Shown here piece after piece: positions 24,711 through 30,844 of a stretch of DNA of 43,648 nucleotides. This DNA is from a virus, in IMG/VR virus record IMGVR_UViG_3300021197_001788, positions 1 through 43,648 of that record; one strand, written 5' to 3'. The notes beneath the pieces were generated by a model that did not search any database, was not told the DNA's origin, and saw nothing but the letters and a program-made list of their open reading frames with translations. How positions within the stretch are numbered: the stretch's first letter is position 1; every line of letters begins with the position of its first letter. A program made the translations under genes and the position numbers.

Positions 24711-25195
24711 GCTTCACCTCCTTCTAGCTGAAAATCGTGGTAGTCAACGCTCTCGATTTTTCGACCGCTTTGTACATCTTTGAGAACTTCGATCATCGCC
24801 TCATTTGCTAGTTGGAGCGATCGGAACATTTCCTGGATCTCACCCTTTGCTGCCTCGTCCTCAGTGACTCGAGCCAGGTGATTTACAAGAACCAGATTTG
24901 CAACTGCCTGGTTGCTCGCCAATCGCTCGACTGCCCAGGCAACAGCACGGTTCGATTTGCCGTAGCTTTTCGGCTTCTCGTCGCTTTTCTTCGCTCGTCT
25001 TGTATAGTCGATACCGAGCGCTTCGAGGATGGATCCGATCGCACCCCAGGAGCAATCGAATCCCTTTGCTGCAACCACTGTCCAGATGTCAGTTTTGGTT
25101 AATGGCAGCTTCTTTTCTTCGTGCAGCTCCGTAAGAAATACCTGCAGCTGTGCGCGTTGCAGGCTAGTGAGATGCTTTGTGTTTTTTTCGTTCAT
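24707..25195 (-). CDS. Protein (162 aa) leading the recombination operon, unknown
   Basis: The ATG at 25195 has AAGGGA upstream. Residues 1 to 65 (LTSLQRAQLQVFLTELHEEK, then LTKTDIWTVVAAKGFDC) look like a small helical DNA-binding domain; the rest is a charged helical region (AVAWAVERLASNQAVANLVL). No family is recognised. It is the first gene after the structured 194-base leader and overlaps the exonuclease gene (ATGA). It could be a recombination accessory or a regulator of the operon. Confidence 0.6.
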   Translation of the reverse strand: MNEKNTKHLTSLQRAQLQVFLTELHEEKKLPLTKTDIWTVVAAKGFDCSWGAIGSILEALGIDYTRRAKKSDEKPKSYGKSNRAVAWAVERLASNQAVANLVLVNHLARVTEDEAAKGEIQEMFRSLQLANEAMIEVLKDVQSGRKIESVDYHDFQLEGGEA

Positions 25196-25389
25196 CGTGT
25201 TTCCCTTAAAGTGGTAAGTGAGCCTGGTCAGATTGAGCCAGGCAAAGGGACGCCGGGAGTCGAATACCGGATGAGCCGTGCAGATCGCACGCTCGCGCCC
25301 CTTGAATGGTCAGGTCGTGATCGTCGCGTCAGCTCGTCAGCTGCGCGTCACCTCCTGACCATCCTGCCATCCGAAGATGACACGTCTGG
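25196..25389 (-). other. Structured intergenic leader, candidate RNA element
   Basis: No gene fits here. Three folded elements lie in a row. First, 25306..25362 is a long hairpin with an outer 9-bp stem (atggtcagg/cctgaccat), then GTGA/TCAC, CGCG/CGCG and CAGCT/AGCTG steps around a CGTC loop. Second, 25247..25301 is a possible three-way junction: a 7-bp closing stem with one G-U pair, an 8-bp hairpin (25273..25294) and a short hairpin whose loop contains TTCGA on the minus strand. Third, 25222..25243 is a 6-bp hairpin. The element ends about 25 bases before the 162-aa gene. Confidence 0.55.
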
Positions 25390-25686
25390 TCAGCACCAAG
25401 TGCCGTCGCCAAAGATTGGCAGCCCGTCAATTCCCCAGAATCGATCGTGATCCGCTTCGTCGCTCGCAATGCCTTCCTCGCTGCACAGACCAGCCTCGTG
25501 CAGCCATTGCTTGGCTTCGCCGACGTAAGTTGTGTATTTGGCTTTTGCGGCCCTTACTTGGTGCAGAGGAGCCCTGCAGTATTGCGACATTACGTCGAGC
25601 TCGTGGTACTTGTCCCACAGCTTGTTGGCGCGGTCGATGCGTCGCTGGATTTGTCGCTTCGTGATGTTTTTGGTTGTGGTTTTCAT
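25390..25686 (-). CDS. Small early protein (98 aa), unknown
   Basis: The start at 25686 uses the shared leader AAGGATTGCAACC. The product is basic at the N-terminus (KNITKRQIQRRIDRANKLW), then helical with VMSQYCRAPLHQVRAAKAKY, and ends in an acidic, Trp-containing segment. It may be a small DNA-associated or host-interacting protein; no family is recognised. It is the last gene before the structured leader. Confidence 0.6.
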   Translation of the reverse strand: MKTTTKNITKRQIQRRIDRANKLWDKYHELDVMSQYCRAPLHQVRAAKAKYTTYVGEAKQWLHEAGLCSEEGIASDEADHDRFWGIDGLPIFGDGTWC

Positions 25687-25714
25687 GGTTGCAATCCTTG
25701 GTTGTGGTGGTGAA

Positions 25715-25921
25715 TTATTCGTCGTCGATGGGGCTATTGATTTCTGCTGAACGCAACCGATCAGACAAGTCGAAAAGCATGTTCCAGTGTGCCAGGTTGT
25801 TTTCCTGCGCAGCTTTCTGCAGATCCGATACGGTCGCGACTCCCATCAAATTCGCGCCTGTCCTCAGCGCCTCAGCGACCATTTGATTCAGTTTCCGAGC
25901 TTCTTCTTTCGTAAGTTTCAT
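25715..25921 (-). CDS. Small early protein (68 aa), unknown
   Basis: The start at 25921 uses a variant of the shared leader (AAAGATTGCGACG). The product is helical and amphipathic: LTKEEARKLNQMVAEALRTG, then ATVSDLQKAAQENNLAHW and an acidic end. Lying between two other small early genes with 25 to 30 base gaps, it probably belongs to the host-takeover set. No family is recognised. Confidence 0.6.
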   Translation of the reverse strand: MKLTKEEARKLNQMVAEALRTGANLMGVATVSDLQKAAQENNLAHWNMLFDLSDRLRSAEINSPIDDE

Positions 25922-25946
25922 CGTCGCAATCTTTATTTGGTGGTGA

Positions 25947-26603
25947 TTAAAACAGCTCGAGTTGACCGACGCAGGCAGTAACGGCGACGACGGCTTTTTT
26001 CAGGAACTGGAGTCGCTGGCCGATACCTTTGCCAGCCAGGGGAAATGATGTGTTCGGCTCATACTGGAACGGCTCGAGGTAGTGCTTGCCGGCCAGGACA
26101 GCAATCTTTGGGCAGCTCACGCGGTTTCTGTAGTCGCGGATCTTTTTGATTACGCTTTTGTAGTAGATCGGCTTGATGTGCGGGCTTCGACTTTTAGGGG
26201 TGCTTAAATCAACGTCGTAGCTCTCGATTACCTCATCCGGCCAAACCAGTCCGTGTTTTGCGGACAGGATCGCCCACTCCTTGCCGTTGGCTTTCGCCCA
26301 GGCTGCCGATGCCTTGAATAGCTGGCTTTGGTACAGATCCTCGGCTCTGTGTGAGCCCTCGAGCTTTTCGCCGCAGCAAGCTACGAGCACCAGGTCGAAC
26401 TCGCCATGCGATCGCTGGTCTACAACGACAAAAAGCGACGAATGGAGCCAGCATTTCTTGCCCCGTGTATTGATGTGGGCATCACCTTCTTCGTCGATCG
26501 TCGCGTCGATAGTTTCGCGGTAGCAGCGATCGGCCAGCTTTCCGTCGCCGAAGTGCCGCATCAGGTCGCCATAGCTTGCTGCGACGTAAATTTTTGTAGT
26601 CAT
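25947..26603 (-). CDS. DUF6884-type protein with C-terminal clamp-like motif
   Basis: The 218-aa protein has an N-terminal 60-residue domain (IYVAASYGDLMRHFGDGKLA) and then the DUF6884 signature: LVLVACCGEKL near residue 71, SHRAEDLYQSQLFKASAAWA near 84, WAILSAKHGLVWPDEVIESY near 110. This family is related to domains of tRNA-guanine transglycosylase-type enzymes, but its activity is not established. The protein ends exactly in GQLELF, which matches the bacterial sliding-clamp binding consensus QLxLF. The ATG at 26603 uses the shared leader AGGATTGCACCC. It may act on DNA or nucleotides early in infection. Confidence 0.75.
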   Translation of the reverse strand: MTTKIYVAASYGDLMRHFGDGKLADRCYRETIDATIDEEGDAHINTRGKKCWLHSSLFVVVDQRSHGEFDLVLVACCGEKLEGSHRAEDLYQSQLFKASAAWAKANGKEWAILSAKHGLVWPDEVIESYDVDLSTPKSRSPHIKPIYYKSVIKKIRDYRNRVSCPKIAVLAGKHYLEPFQYEPNTSFPLAGKGIGQRLQFLKKAVVAVTACVGQLELF

Positions 26604-26640
26604 GGGTGCAATCCTAACTAAAGGTTCAGTGAAAGGTGGC

Positions 26641-26883
26641 TTACAGGTGGTTGAGTCCGTACTGGATCCCGTCGATCAATGCTCTGCAGGCTAGGAAGTT
26701 TTTGAGGGACAGCTTTTTTCGCGTAGAGGTAAACGTGTAAACCGGCACACCGGTCAAGCCGCACTCCGACTCAATTTTGAATGGTGGCGAGCCGCAGATT
26801 GTCGCCAACTTGAAAGCGATGGCGTCCAGCTTCGCGGAATCAAGGCTGTGGTGTGCGACGAGAAAAAATGATGGTTTTGACAT
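26641..26883 (-). CDS. First early protein (80 aa), unknown
   Basis: The ATG at 26883 is chosen over a longer frame because it carries the shared leader AGGATTGCACTC and the upstream part is non-coding in character. The protein begins MSKPSFFLVAHHSLDSAKL, contains GSPPFKIESECGLTGVPVY, and ends in a helix (KNFLACRALIDGIQYGLNHL). It is the gene closest to the control region and is presumably expressed first. A 7-bp palindrome lies 31 to 47 bases before the start. No family is recognised. Confidence 0.6.
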   Translation of the reverse strand: MSKPSFFLVAHHSLDSAKLDAIAFKLATICGSPPFKIESECGLTGVPVYTFTSTRKKLSLKNFLACRALIDGIQYGLNHL

Positions 26884-26913
26884 GAGTGCAATCCTGTTCA
26901 AGTTGTGATCGTT

Positions 26914-26930
26914 GCGTTTGGTGCAAACGC
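26914..26930. promoter_or_regulatory. Perfect 7-bp palindrome before the first early gene
   Basis: GCGTTTG, a GTG spacer and CAAACGC lie 31 to 47 bases upstream of the first early start codon. The size suits a repressor operator or a short leader hairpin. The regulator at 27807..28388 or the two-HTH protein are possible binders; this is inference. Confidence 0.45.
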
Positions 26931-27023
26931 TGCAGAACACTAAACCTATCGGCGGATCTCCCACTCTGCAACAGCTATTCAACGGCTTTCCCAGGTTTTT
27001 CTAAAAACAATTCACCCAGGCGT

Positions 27024-27051
27024 CATTTGGCTGGCATTTGGCTGACCAAAT
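27024..27051. repeat. CATTTGGCT direct pair with ATTTGG/CCAAAT palindrome
   Basis: CATTTGGCT occurs twice with an 11-base period, and the second copy pairs with CCAAAT across ctga. One helical turn of spacing suits cooperative protein binding. Confidence 0.75.
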
Positions 27052-27094
27052 AGGGGTGTCGTCCGCTGCACCCCAGGGGTGTCGTCCGATGCAC
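27052..27094. repeat. 20-bp direct repeat pair, AGGGGTGTCGTCCG type
   Basis: Two copies 23 bases apart differ by one base (C or A near the end). The first also forms a GGGGTG/CACCCC inverted repeat. They look like paired operators or iterons. Confidence 0.85.
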
Positions 27095-27104
27095 TGACAA
27101 GCAA

Positions 27105-27140
27105 ACCCCCAAAACCCCTAAAACTCACCCACTTGGGGGT
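27105..27140. repeat. 8-bp inverted repeat with C/G runs
   Basis: ACCCCCAA and TTGGGGGT flank a 20-base spacer with further CCCC and CCC runs. The minus strand of this part has several G tracts and could form a G-quadruplex. The GGGGTA/TACCCC pair just after overlaps it. Confidence 0.7.
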
Positions 27141-27191
27141 AAATGTAATACTTATACCCCTACTTATTGCCTACTTATTTCTCGGACACAA

Positions 27192-27245
27192 AATCTCCGA
27201 ATCTCCGAATCTCCGAATCTCCGATCGGTAATGCTCGGTAATGCT
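27192..27245. repeat. Tandem octamer (AATCTCCG)4 and decamer (CGGTAATGCT)2
   Basis: Four perfect octamers (27192..27223) are followed by two perfect decamers (27226..27245). A further ATCTCCGAATCGGA copy lies near 27258. Short perfect tandems like these suggest iterons or slippage-generated repeats. Confidence 0.95.
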
Positions 27246-27377
27246 CTGTTCCACATTATCTCCGAATCGGACCACAGTGATCCCGATGTTTCGTACCTTG
27301 CGACCCTGCCTGGCTACGGCCCCCCCAAAATTTAAATAGGAACAATTCGCAAAAAGCAACTTGTTCCCTTTTTCTGT

Positions 27378-27404
27378 GTCTACGGTCTACGGTCTACGTC
27401 TACG
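27378..27404. repeat. GTCTACG heptamer, four copies
   Basis: Three adjacent perfect copies and a fourth overlapping by one base lie here. An inverted GTAGAC occurs at 27433..27438. Confidence 0.9.
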
Positions 27405-27460
27405 GTCAACTTTCAGTGTTTTGGGCGGAAGTGTAGACGGCGGAACCGACAAAACCCCCA

Positions 27461-27512
27461 AAACCGGACCCAAACCGGACCCAAACCGGACCAAACCGGA
27501 CCAAACCGGACC
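27461..27512. repeat. AAACCGGACC iterons, five copies
   Basis: Five direct copies have spacings of 11, 11, 10 and 10 bases, near one helical turn each. Partial CGGACC copies follow. The period and GC-rich core fit binding sites for a replication initiator or regulator. Confidence 0.95.
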
Positions 27513-27556
27513 ACTCATCGGACCACCTGGCTTAACGCCAAATTCCGGTGGCCATT

Positions 27557-27796
27557 TCAAAACAACGGACGGGCAGAATCCGCGGTTTCATCCGCGGTTT
27601 TTTTTGGTGACAATGGTGACAATGAGGCCGCGGCTGTCGGTGCGTTTGCTTGCGGTTTTCGGCAGAAGTGGGTATTTTTGTTGGCGAGACTGCAATCACA
27701 GAGGATGACCAGGCGGTTGCAGACTTGGCATCTGCATCGATGGCATATCGTGATGTCGTCTTTTGTTTTTGCCTGGCAATGGTTGCACCTTCCCAT
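27557..27796 (-). CDS. Small zinc-ribbon-like protein (79 aa)
   Basis: The ATG at 27796 with AGGGAT before it opens a product with nine Cys in the first 46 residues: MGRCNHCQAK, then ICHRCRCQVC, CDC and a last Cys near 46. The spacing suggests two zinc-binding knuckles. The remainder is low complexity. It starts nine bases from the plus-strand regulator start, so the two genes are divergent with overlapping ribosome-binding regions. A leftward promoter would have to lie inside the regulator gene. The Cys pattern supports coding; function is probably regulatory. Confidence 0.55.
   Translation of the reverse strand: MGRCNHCQAKTKDDITICHRCRCQVCNRLVILCDCSLANKNTHFCRKPQANAPTAAASLSPLSPKKTADETADSARPLF
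27577..27605 (+). terminator. Plus-strand intrinsic terminator before the regulator
   Basis: CCGCGG, a TTTCAT loop and CCGCGG form a 6-bp stem followed by eight T. It points rightward and lies inside the zinc-ribbon gene. Rightward transcripts from the repeat region would stop here and not reach the regulator. Confidence 0.65.
27606..27623. repeat. GGTGACAAT tandem pair
   Basis: Two perfect adjacent 9-bp copies lie directly after the T run of the plus-strand terminator and inside the zinc-ribbon gene. They encode a repeated Leu-Ser-Pro in that gene. Confidence 0.9.
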
Positions 27797-27806
27797 GAGG
27801 ATCCCT

Positions 27807-28388
27807 ATGTACGATTCTGAACATGCGTCAGCTGACGATATTATTGACGACGCCAGCACAATCAGCGCTCCTGCACCAAAGACTTCAGCGAGCCACCTGC
27901 ACGATTACCTGGTCGCGATGGGTGATGAAGCCAAGACACTCGCTGGCTTTGATGATTGCGTTTGCGGCATCAATTTCAACGGCGAAGATTATGATGTGTA
28001 CTACTCGATGCCGGCCATGATTTTGCAGCTGATGCGAGACAGCGACATGAATAAATTTGATGCGGTTGAGTTTATTCAGTACAACACAGTCAGGAGCCTC
28101 GATTACGAAAAAGGCATAATCATCATTGATGCTGCTTTTCCGACGACGATCTCCCAGGGGCGCACCACCGAAACGCCGAAAACAATCCTGGCAGAGCAGT
28201 GTTTGAGCTTAAAAGAAGCAGCGGAGGCGATCGAAAAGATTACTCGCAAAAAACCGGATAAATCGACTCTCTACCGATGGTGTACCAAGGGCGTAAAGGG
28301 TAATTTTCTCGAGCACGAGCGAATTGGCGGCAACATTATCACCTCCAAGGAGGCGATAGAGCGATTCATCCTGAGGCAACAAGCGTAA
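27807..28388 (+). CDS. DUF1580-domain regulator, only plus-strand gene
   Basis: The ATG at 27807 has GAGG seven bases upstream and begins an acidic 193-aa protein; the open frame extends further back, but that part is basic and unlike the rest. Residues 31 to 110 form a small domain seen in many phages (LAGFDDCVCGINFN, VYYSMPAMILQLM, AVEFIQYNT). Residues 131 to 192 match DUF1580: LSLKEAAEAIEKIT, DKSTLYRWCTKGVKG, then the GGNIITSKEAIERFI end. DUF1580 is essentially known from planctomycetes and looks like an HTH. Transcribed against the rest of the genome and beside the repeats, it may be the master repressor or an initiator. Confidence 0.75.
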   Translation: MYDSEHASADDIIDDASTISAPAPKTSASHLHDYLVAMGDEAKTLAGFDDCVCGINFNGEDYDVYYSMPAMILQLMRDSDMNKFDAVEFIQYNTVRSLDYEKGIIIIDAAFPTTISQGRTTETPKTILAEQCLSLKEAAEAIEKITRKKPDKSTLYRWCTKGVKGNFLEHERIGGNIITSKEAIERFILRQQA

Positions 28389-28437
28389 CAAGCCTGCCGG
28401 CGTAACAGACGCAATCCATTGCGTCGGTAGGTTTGTT
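28387..28437. terminator. Long hairpin between converging genes
   Basis: An inner perfect stem ACGCAAT/ATTGCGT with a 2-base turn lies inside an outer imperfect stem (AACAAGCCTGCCG against CGGTAGGTTTGTT). It covers the stop codons of the regulator and of the last structural gene. It probably terminates both transcripts; T runs are short, so termination may be partial. Confidence 0.6.
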
Positions 28438-29200
28438 ATTCTTCCGTGGCTGGAACTGGTCCCAGCGGCTCGCGAGCTTCCTGGATCCCGTTGAACTGAG
28501 CAGCCATCGCCGCAGTCCTGGCTGATTCAGCTACGTCGAGCCCTGTGACGTCGCGATTCCAGAGCACCCCACGGGTGCTGGAGTCGATCTGCGGGCCGCG
28601 ATGAGCTTCCAGGGTGAATGACAGTGAACTGAATTTGGACCCCTGCCCGCACTCGATAGGGCTGCTCATCAGCACGGTTGGAAAGTTGAAAGTGAACCAA
28701 TCGTCGCTTTTGTTGGTTGGTGCTGCCAGCGTCATTTTGTTGTTCCTGGCCGGCACGATGAGCAACCTGAAACGATGGTATTGGAGTAGCGGCGTACCGA
28801 CTTCCCAATCCTGTACCGCACCGTTGACGGAGTACATATTTTGTCGCTCCACCCAGTATCGAACCGTCTGATTCCAGGTCGATAGGTTAATGCTAATTTG
28901 CACGATTCGTCCAAGCGCTTGCCTTTCAATCGGCGGCCCTTGCGGTCCGCCATTCGAGTCGCCTGGTACGTCGTTAAAGAACTCGCGCGTGACAATGGCC
29001 GTATCGTCCATCTGCTCGCCAAACCAATAGAGCGTATCGCCAGCTGGCGTCGCTGGTGACCCGTCCGCGATATACAGATTGGATCCTCCAGCAACCTGGA
29101 TATTGACTGCGTTGCGATTATCAGCGTCCGCATTAGCGTTGGGATCAGGGATCGCAGCAACTGCAGGCGGGTCGGTGTTTAGAGGTAGTCGCGTGCTCAT
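28436..29200 (-). CDS. Structural protein after connector, possible tail tube (254 aa)
   Basis: The protein starts MSTRLPLNTDPPAVAAIPD and has beta-rich segments (LGRIVQISINLSTWNQTVRY, then YHRFRLLIVPARNNKMTL, and SKFSSLSFTLEAHRGP), ending in an Ala-rich helix. It follows the DUF1320-type connector with an ATGA overlap and is the last gene of the head block. Size and position suit a major tail protein or head-tail joining protein, but no signature is decisive. It ends in the shared terminator hairpin. Confidence 0.5.
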   Translation of the reverse strand: MSTRLPLNTDPPAVAAIPDPNANADADNRNAVNIQVAGGSNLYIADGSPATPAGDTLYWFGEQMDDTAIVTREFFNDVPGDSNGGPQGPPIERQALGRIVQISINLSTWNQTVRYWVERQNMYSVNGAVQDWEVGTPLLQYHRFRLLIVPARNNKMTLAAPTNKSDDWFTFNFPTVLMSSPIECGQGSKFSSLSFTLEAHRGPQIDSSTRGVLWNRDVTGLDVAESARTAAMAAQFNGIQEAREPLGPVPATEE

Positions 29201-29712
29201 ATTCCACCACCCTGTGCTCTCGGTAGTCGTGTTATTGGAGGCGGGAAAAGTTTGTTTCTCACCGTCATATCGTTTCGGTTCTGGAGCTGTACGGCTGTCG
29301 GTCCAGTGTGGTCAACGATGGTTGCATCGACCTGGGCCGGCAGATCAAAGATGTTGCCGCCTTTCTCGAGCTTCTCAATTAGCCCCCACCATTTCGCCTG
29401 GATCGTTTCAGCGTTGTCCGGCACGGCTTCCGAGCGTCGCTCCCACAGCCGGATGATGGCGAGCCCGCACACCAGGTCTGCGAGGTACGCTTTGTTCACG
29501 CCAGTTAGGGTCGCCAGGTCATCGACGGAATACTGGCCCCCCTGGATCAGTGCAGCCTGGACTTGCCCGCTTGCACCATCGAGCGCAACCTGGACAGCTG
29601 GATGCGAAGCCACAGCGCCACGGGAAAGTGACTCGCGATTATCAGTCGCAAGATCACCTACCCAGTCGATGTCGTACCGCAGCGCTAAGTCGTCGCCGGT
29701 TGCGTAAGCCAT
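29197..29712 (-). CDS. Head-tail connector, DUF1320 / Mu gp36-like
   Basis: The 171-aa protein starts MAYATGDDLALRYDIDWVGDL, followed by a helical part with ALDGASGQVQAALIQGGQYS and LADLVCGLAIIRLWERR. This is the pattern of DUF1320 proteins (Mu gp36 type), which join the portal side of the head to the tail. The C-terminal 35 residues are an extended basic tail. It lies directly after the major capsid gene, as usual. Confidence 0.75.
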   Translation of the reverse strand: MAYATGDDLALRYDIDWVGDLATDNRESLSRGAVASHPAVQVALDGASGQVQAALIQGGQYSVDDLATLTGVNKAYLADLVCGLAIIRLWERRSEAVPDNAETIQAKWWGLIEKLEKGGNIFDLPAQVDATIVDHTGPTAVQLQNRNDMTVRNKLFPPPITRLPRAQGGGI

Positions 29713-29721
29713 AGCTTTGCT

Positions 29722-30762
29722 CTAGCTCAGGATGTTCTCGAAACGGAACCCGCTGGCTGGCGCTGTGCCAACAACGTCGAAATCGTCAACAACGTGACCC
29801 TCGGTTCGGCGGTCATCCTCGTTGTCGTTGGTCCAGACAGTCATGTCCTCAGCGAGGAACAGGTGAATGGTGCTAAACGAAGGTCCGCCAGACTCGGCAA
29901 CCAGGCTGCCAGGGCGAGCCAGCAAATATGCCTCATCGTTGTCGCAGATGAACGAGCTTGCGAGCGTTGCACCGCGTTGGCTTGAGACGCGAACAGCGTC
30001 CTCGACTACGATGTCGATGCCGTACAAACGATCGGGAAGCTGATACTCTCCCCACTTGCCGGCTTCGCCAACCACCTGGCTGTAAGCATCTGGCGAGCTC
30101 TTGATGTGCTCGACGATCTCCTGGCTCTCGCTCATGGAGTGAGCTGCATCCGGTGACAGCACCAGCTGCAAGTCTTTGCGACGAACAACGGACAGCGTAG
30201 CCAACATCACTTTTTCGACCGCATAGGCGAGCGAGCGTTTGATGTCCTGGCGAGCACTTGTTGACTGGTCCCAGTTTCCGGTGTTGCCGGGAATGGTTGT
30301 CACGTCAATCGAGTGGCCGGCTGCCCAGGAACCGTTGTCCTGGAGCAATCCGTGAACGCTCAGGGTGCGAGCAGTCATTGCCTGCTGCGCCTTGATGCGA
30401 CTATGCGACTCGATGATGTTCCAGTCAGCTTGCTCGCTGGCTTTTCGACCAATCGTAAAGTCGTAATCGTATCGCTGAGTTTCGTACCCGGCGAAAGTAA
30501 AGGTTTCCGTTCCGTTGTTACGGCTCGGGCGAGGCGCTCCGTCGGGCCAAACAAACTCAGCCAGGTTTGCGTTCAAAACACGCGCCGCTTCTTCCGGCGT
30601 GATCTTGAGATAGTATCCGGCAGATTTGTTCACATTTGACAGCTGGATGTAGCTATTCAGGGCGAACTCGTCGGGATTCCGCGAAAACTCGGTAATGAGT
30701 CGACCTGATGCGTCCAGGTCTTTGACAAAGGTGTTGTTTCCACCTGGATATGCGATAGCCAT
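29722..30762 (-). CDS. Major capsid protein
   Basis: This 346-aa protein forms the icosahedral shell and probably has the HK97 fold. The N-terminus AIAYPGGNNTFVKDLDASG is followed by FSRNPDEFALNSYIQLSNV, a long helix near 120 to 140 (NIIESHSRIKAQQAMTAR), an A-domain segment LQLVLSPDAAHSMSES and a C-terminal VVDDFDVVGTAPASGFRF strand. The end resembles Mu-associated capsid proteins (RRTEGHVVDDFDV). There is no cleaved delta domain, so a separate scaffold is expected, and one lies upstream. AAGGA before the ATG is a good ribosome-binding site. Confidence 0.85.
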   Translation of the reverse strand: MAIAYPGGNNTFVKDLDASGRLITEFSRNPDEFALNSYIQLSNVNKSAGYYLKITPEEAARVLNANLAEFVWPDGAPRPSRNNGTETFTFAGYETQRYDYDFTIGRKASEQADWNIIESHSRIKAQQAMTARTLSVHGLLQDNGSWAAGHSIDVTTIPGNTGNWDQSTSARQDIKRSLAYAVEKVMLATLSVVRRKDLQLVLSPDAAHSMSESQEIVEHIKSSPDAYSQVVGEAGKWGEYQLPDRLYGIDIVVEDAVRVSSQRGATLASSFICDNDEAYLLARPGSLVAESGGPSFSTIHLFLAEDMTVWTNDNEDDRRTEGHVVDDFDVVGTAPASGFRFENILS

Positions 30763-30844
30763 ATCGTACAGTCCTTAAAAATAGGGGGGGTTGTTCTCTT
30801 CACAAAACAGTCCCGCCCCGGACCGCACAAATTTATCTTGAGCC

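Larger units (their letters stand above)
26984..27556. other. Repeat-rich non-coding control region, candidate origin
   Basis: No convincing gene lies here. The stretch holds at least seven unrelated repeat families: a CATTTGGCT pair with palindrome (27024..27051), a 20-bp direct repeat pair (27052..27094), an 8-bp inverted repeat with C-runs (27105..27140), CTCCGAAT and CGGTAATGCT tandems (27192..27245), GTCTACG heptamers (27378..27404), and AAACCGGACC iterons (27461..27512). It is the only place where leftward early genes and the rightward regulator could be jointly controlled. Iterons, inverted repeats and A/T-rich patches are usual for a phage origin. Confidence 0.55.

Noticed and set aside
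25247-25301. A tRNA gene on the minus strand
   Set aside because: A TTCGACT T-loop-like sequence and a 7-bp acceptor-like stem are present, but the element is only 55 bases, lacks a D arm and has a five-base loop in place of a normal anticodon loop. It is kept as a structured leader.
27171-27359. A 62-codon minus-strand frame
   Set aside because: TTG start, no Shine-Dalgarno, and much of it is translated octamer repeat.
26984-27640. A CRISPR array
   Set aside because: Repeats are 7 to 20 bases with no regular unique spacers of about 30 bases; the units differ from each other and no cas gene is present.
27361-27708. A 115-codon plus-strand frame through the repeats
   Set aside because: It starts with TTG without a ribosome-binding site and its sequence is the translation of the iterons (Lys-Pro-Asp-type repeats). 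It crosses a terminator. Judged non-coding.
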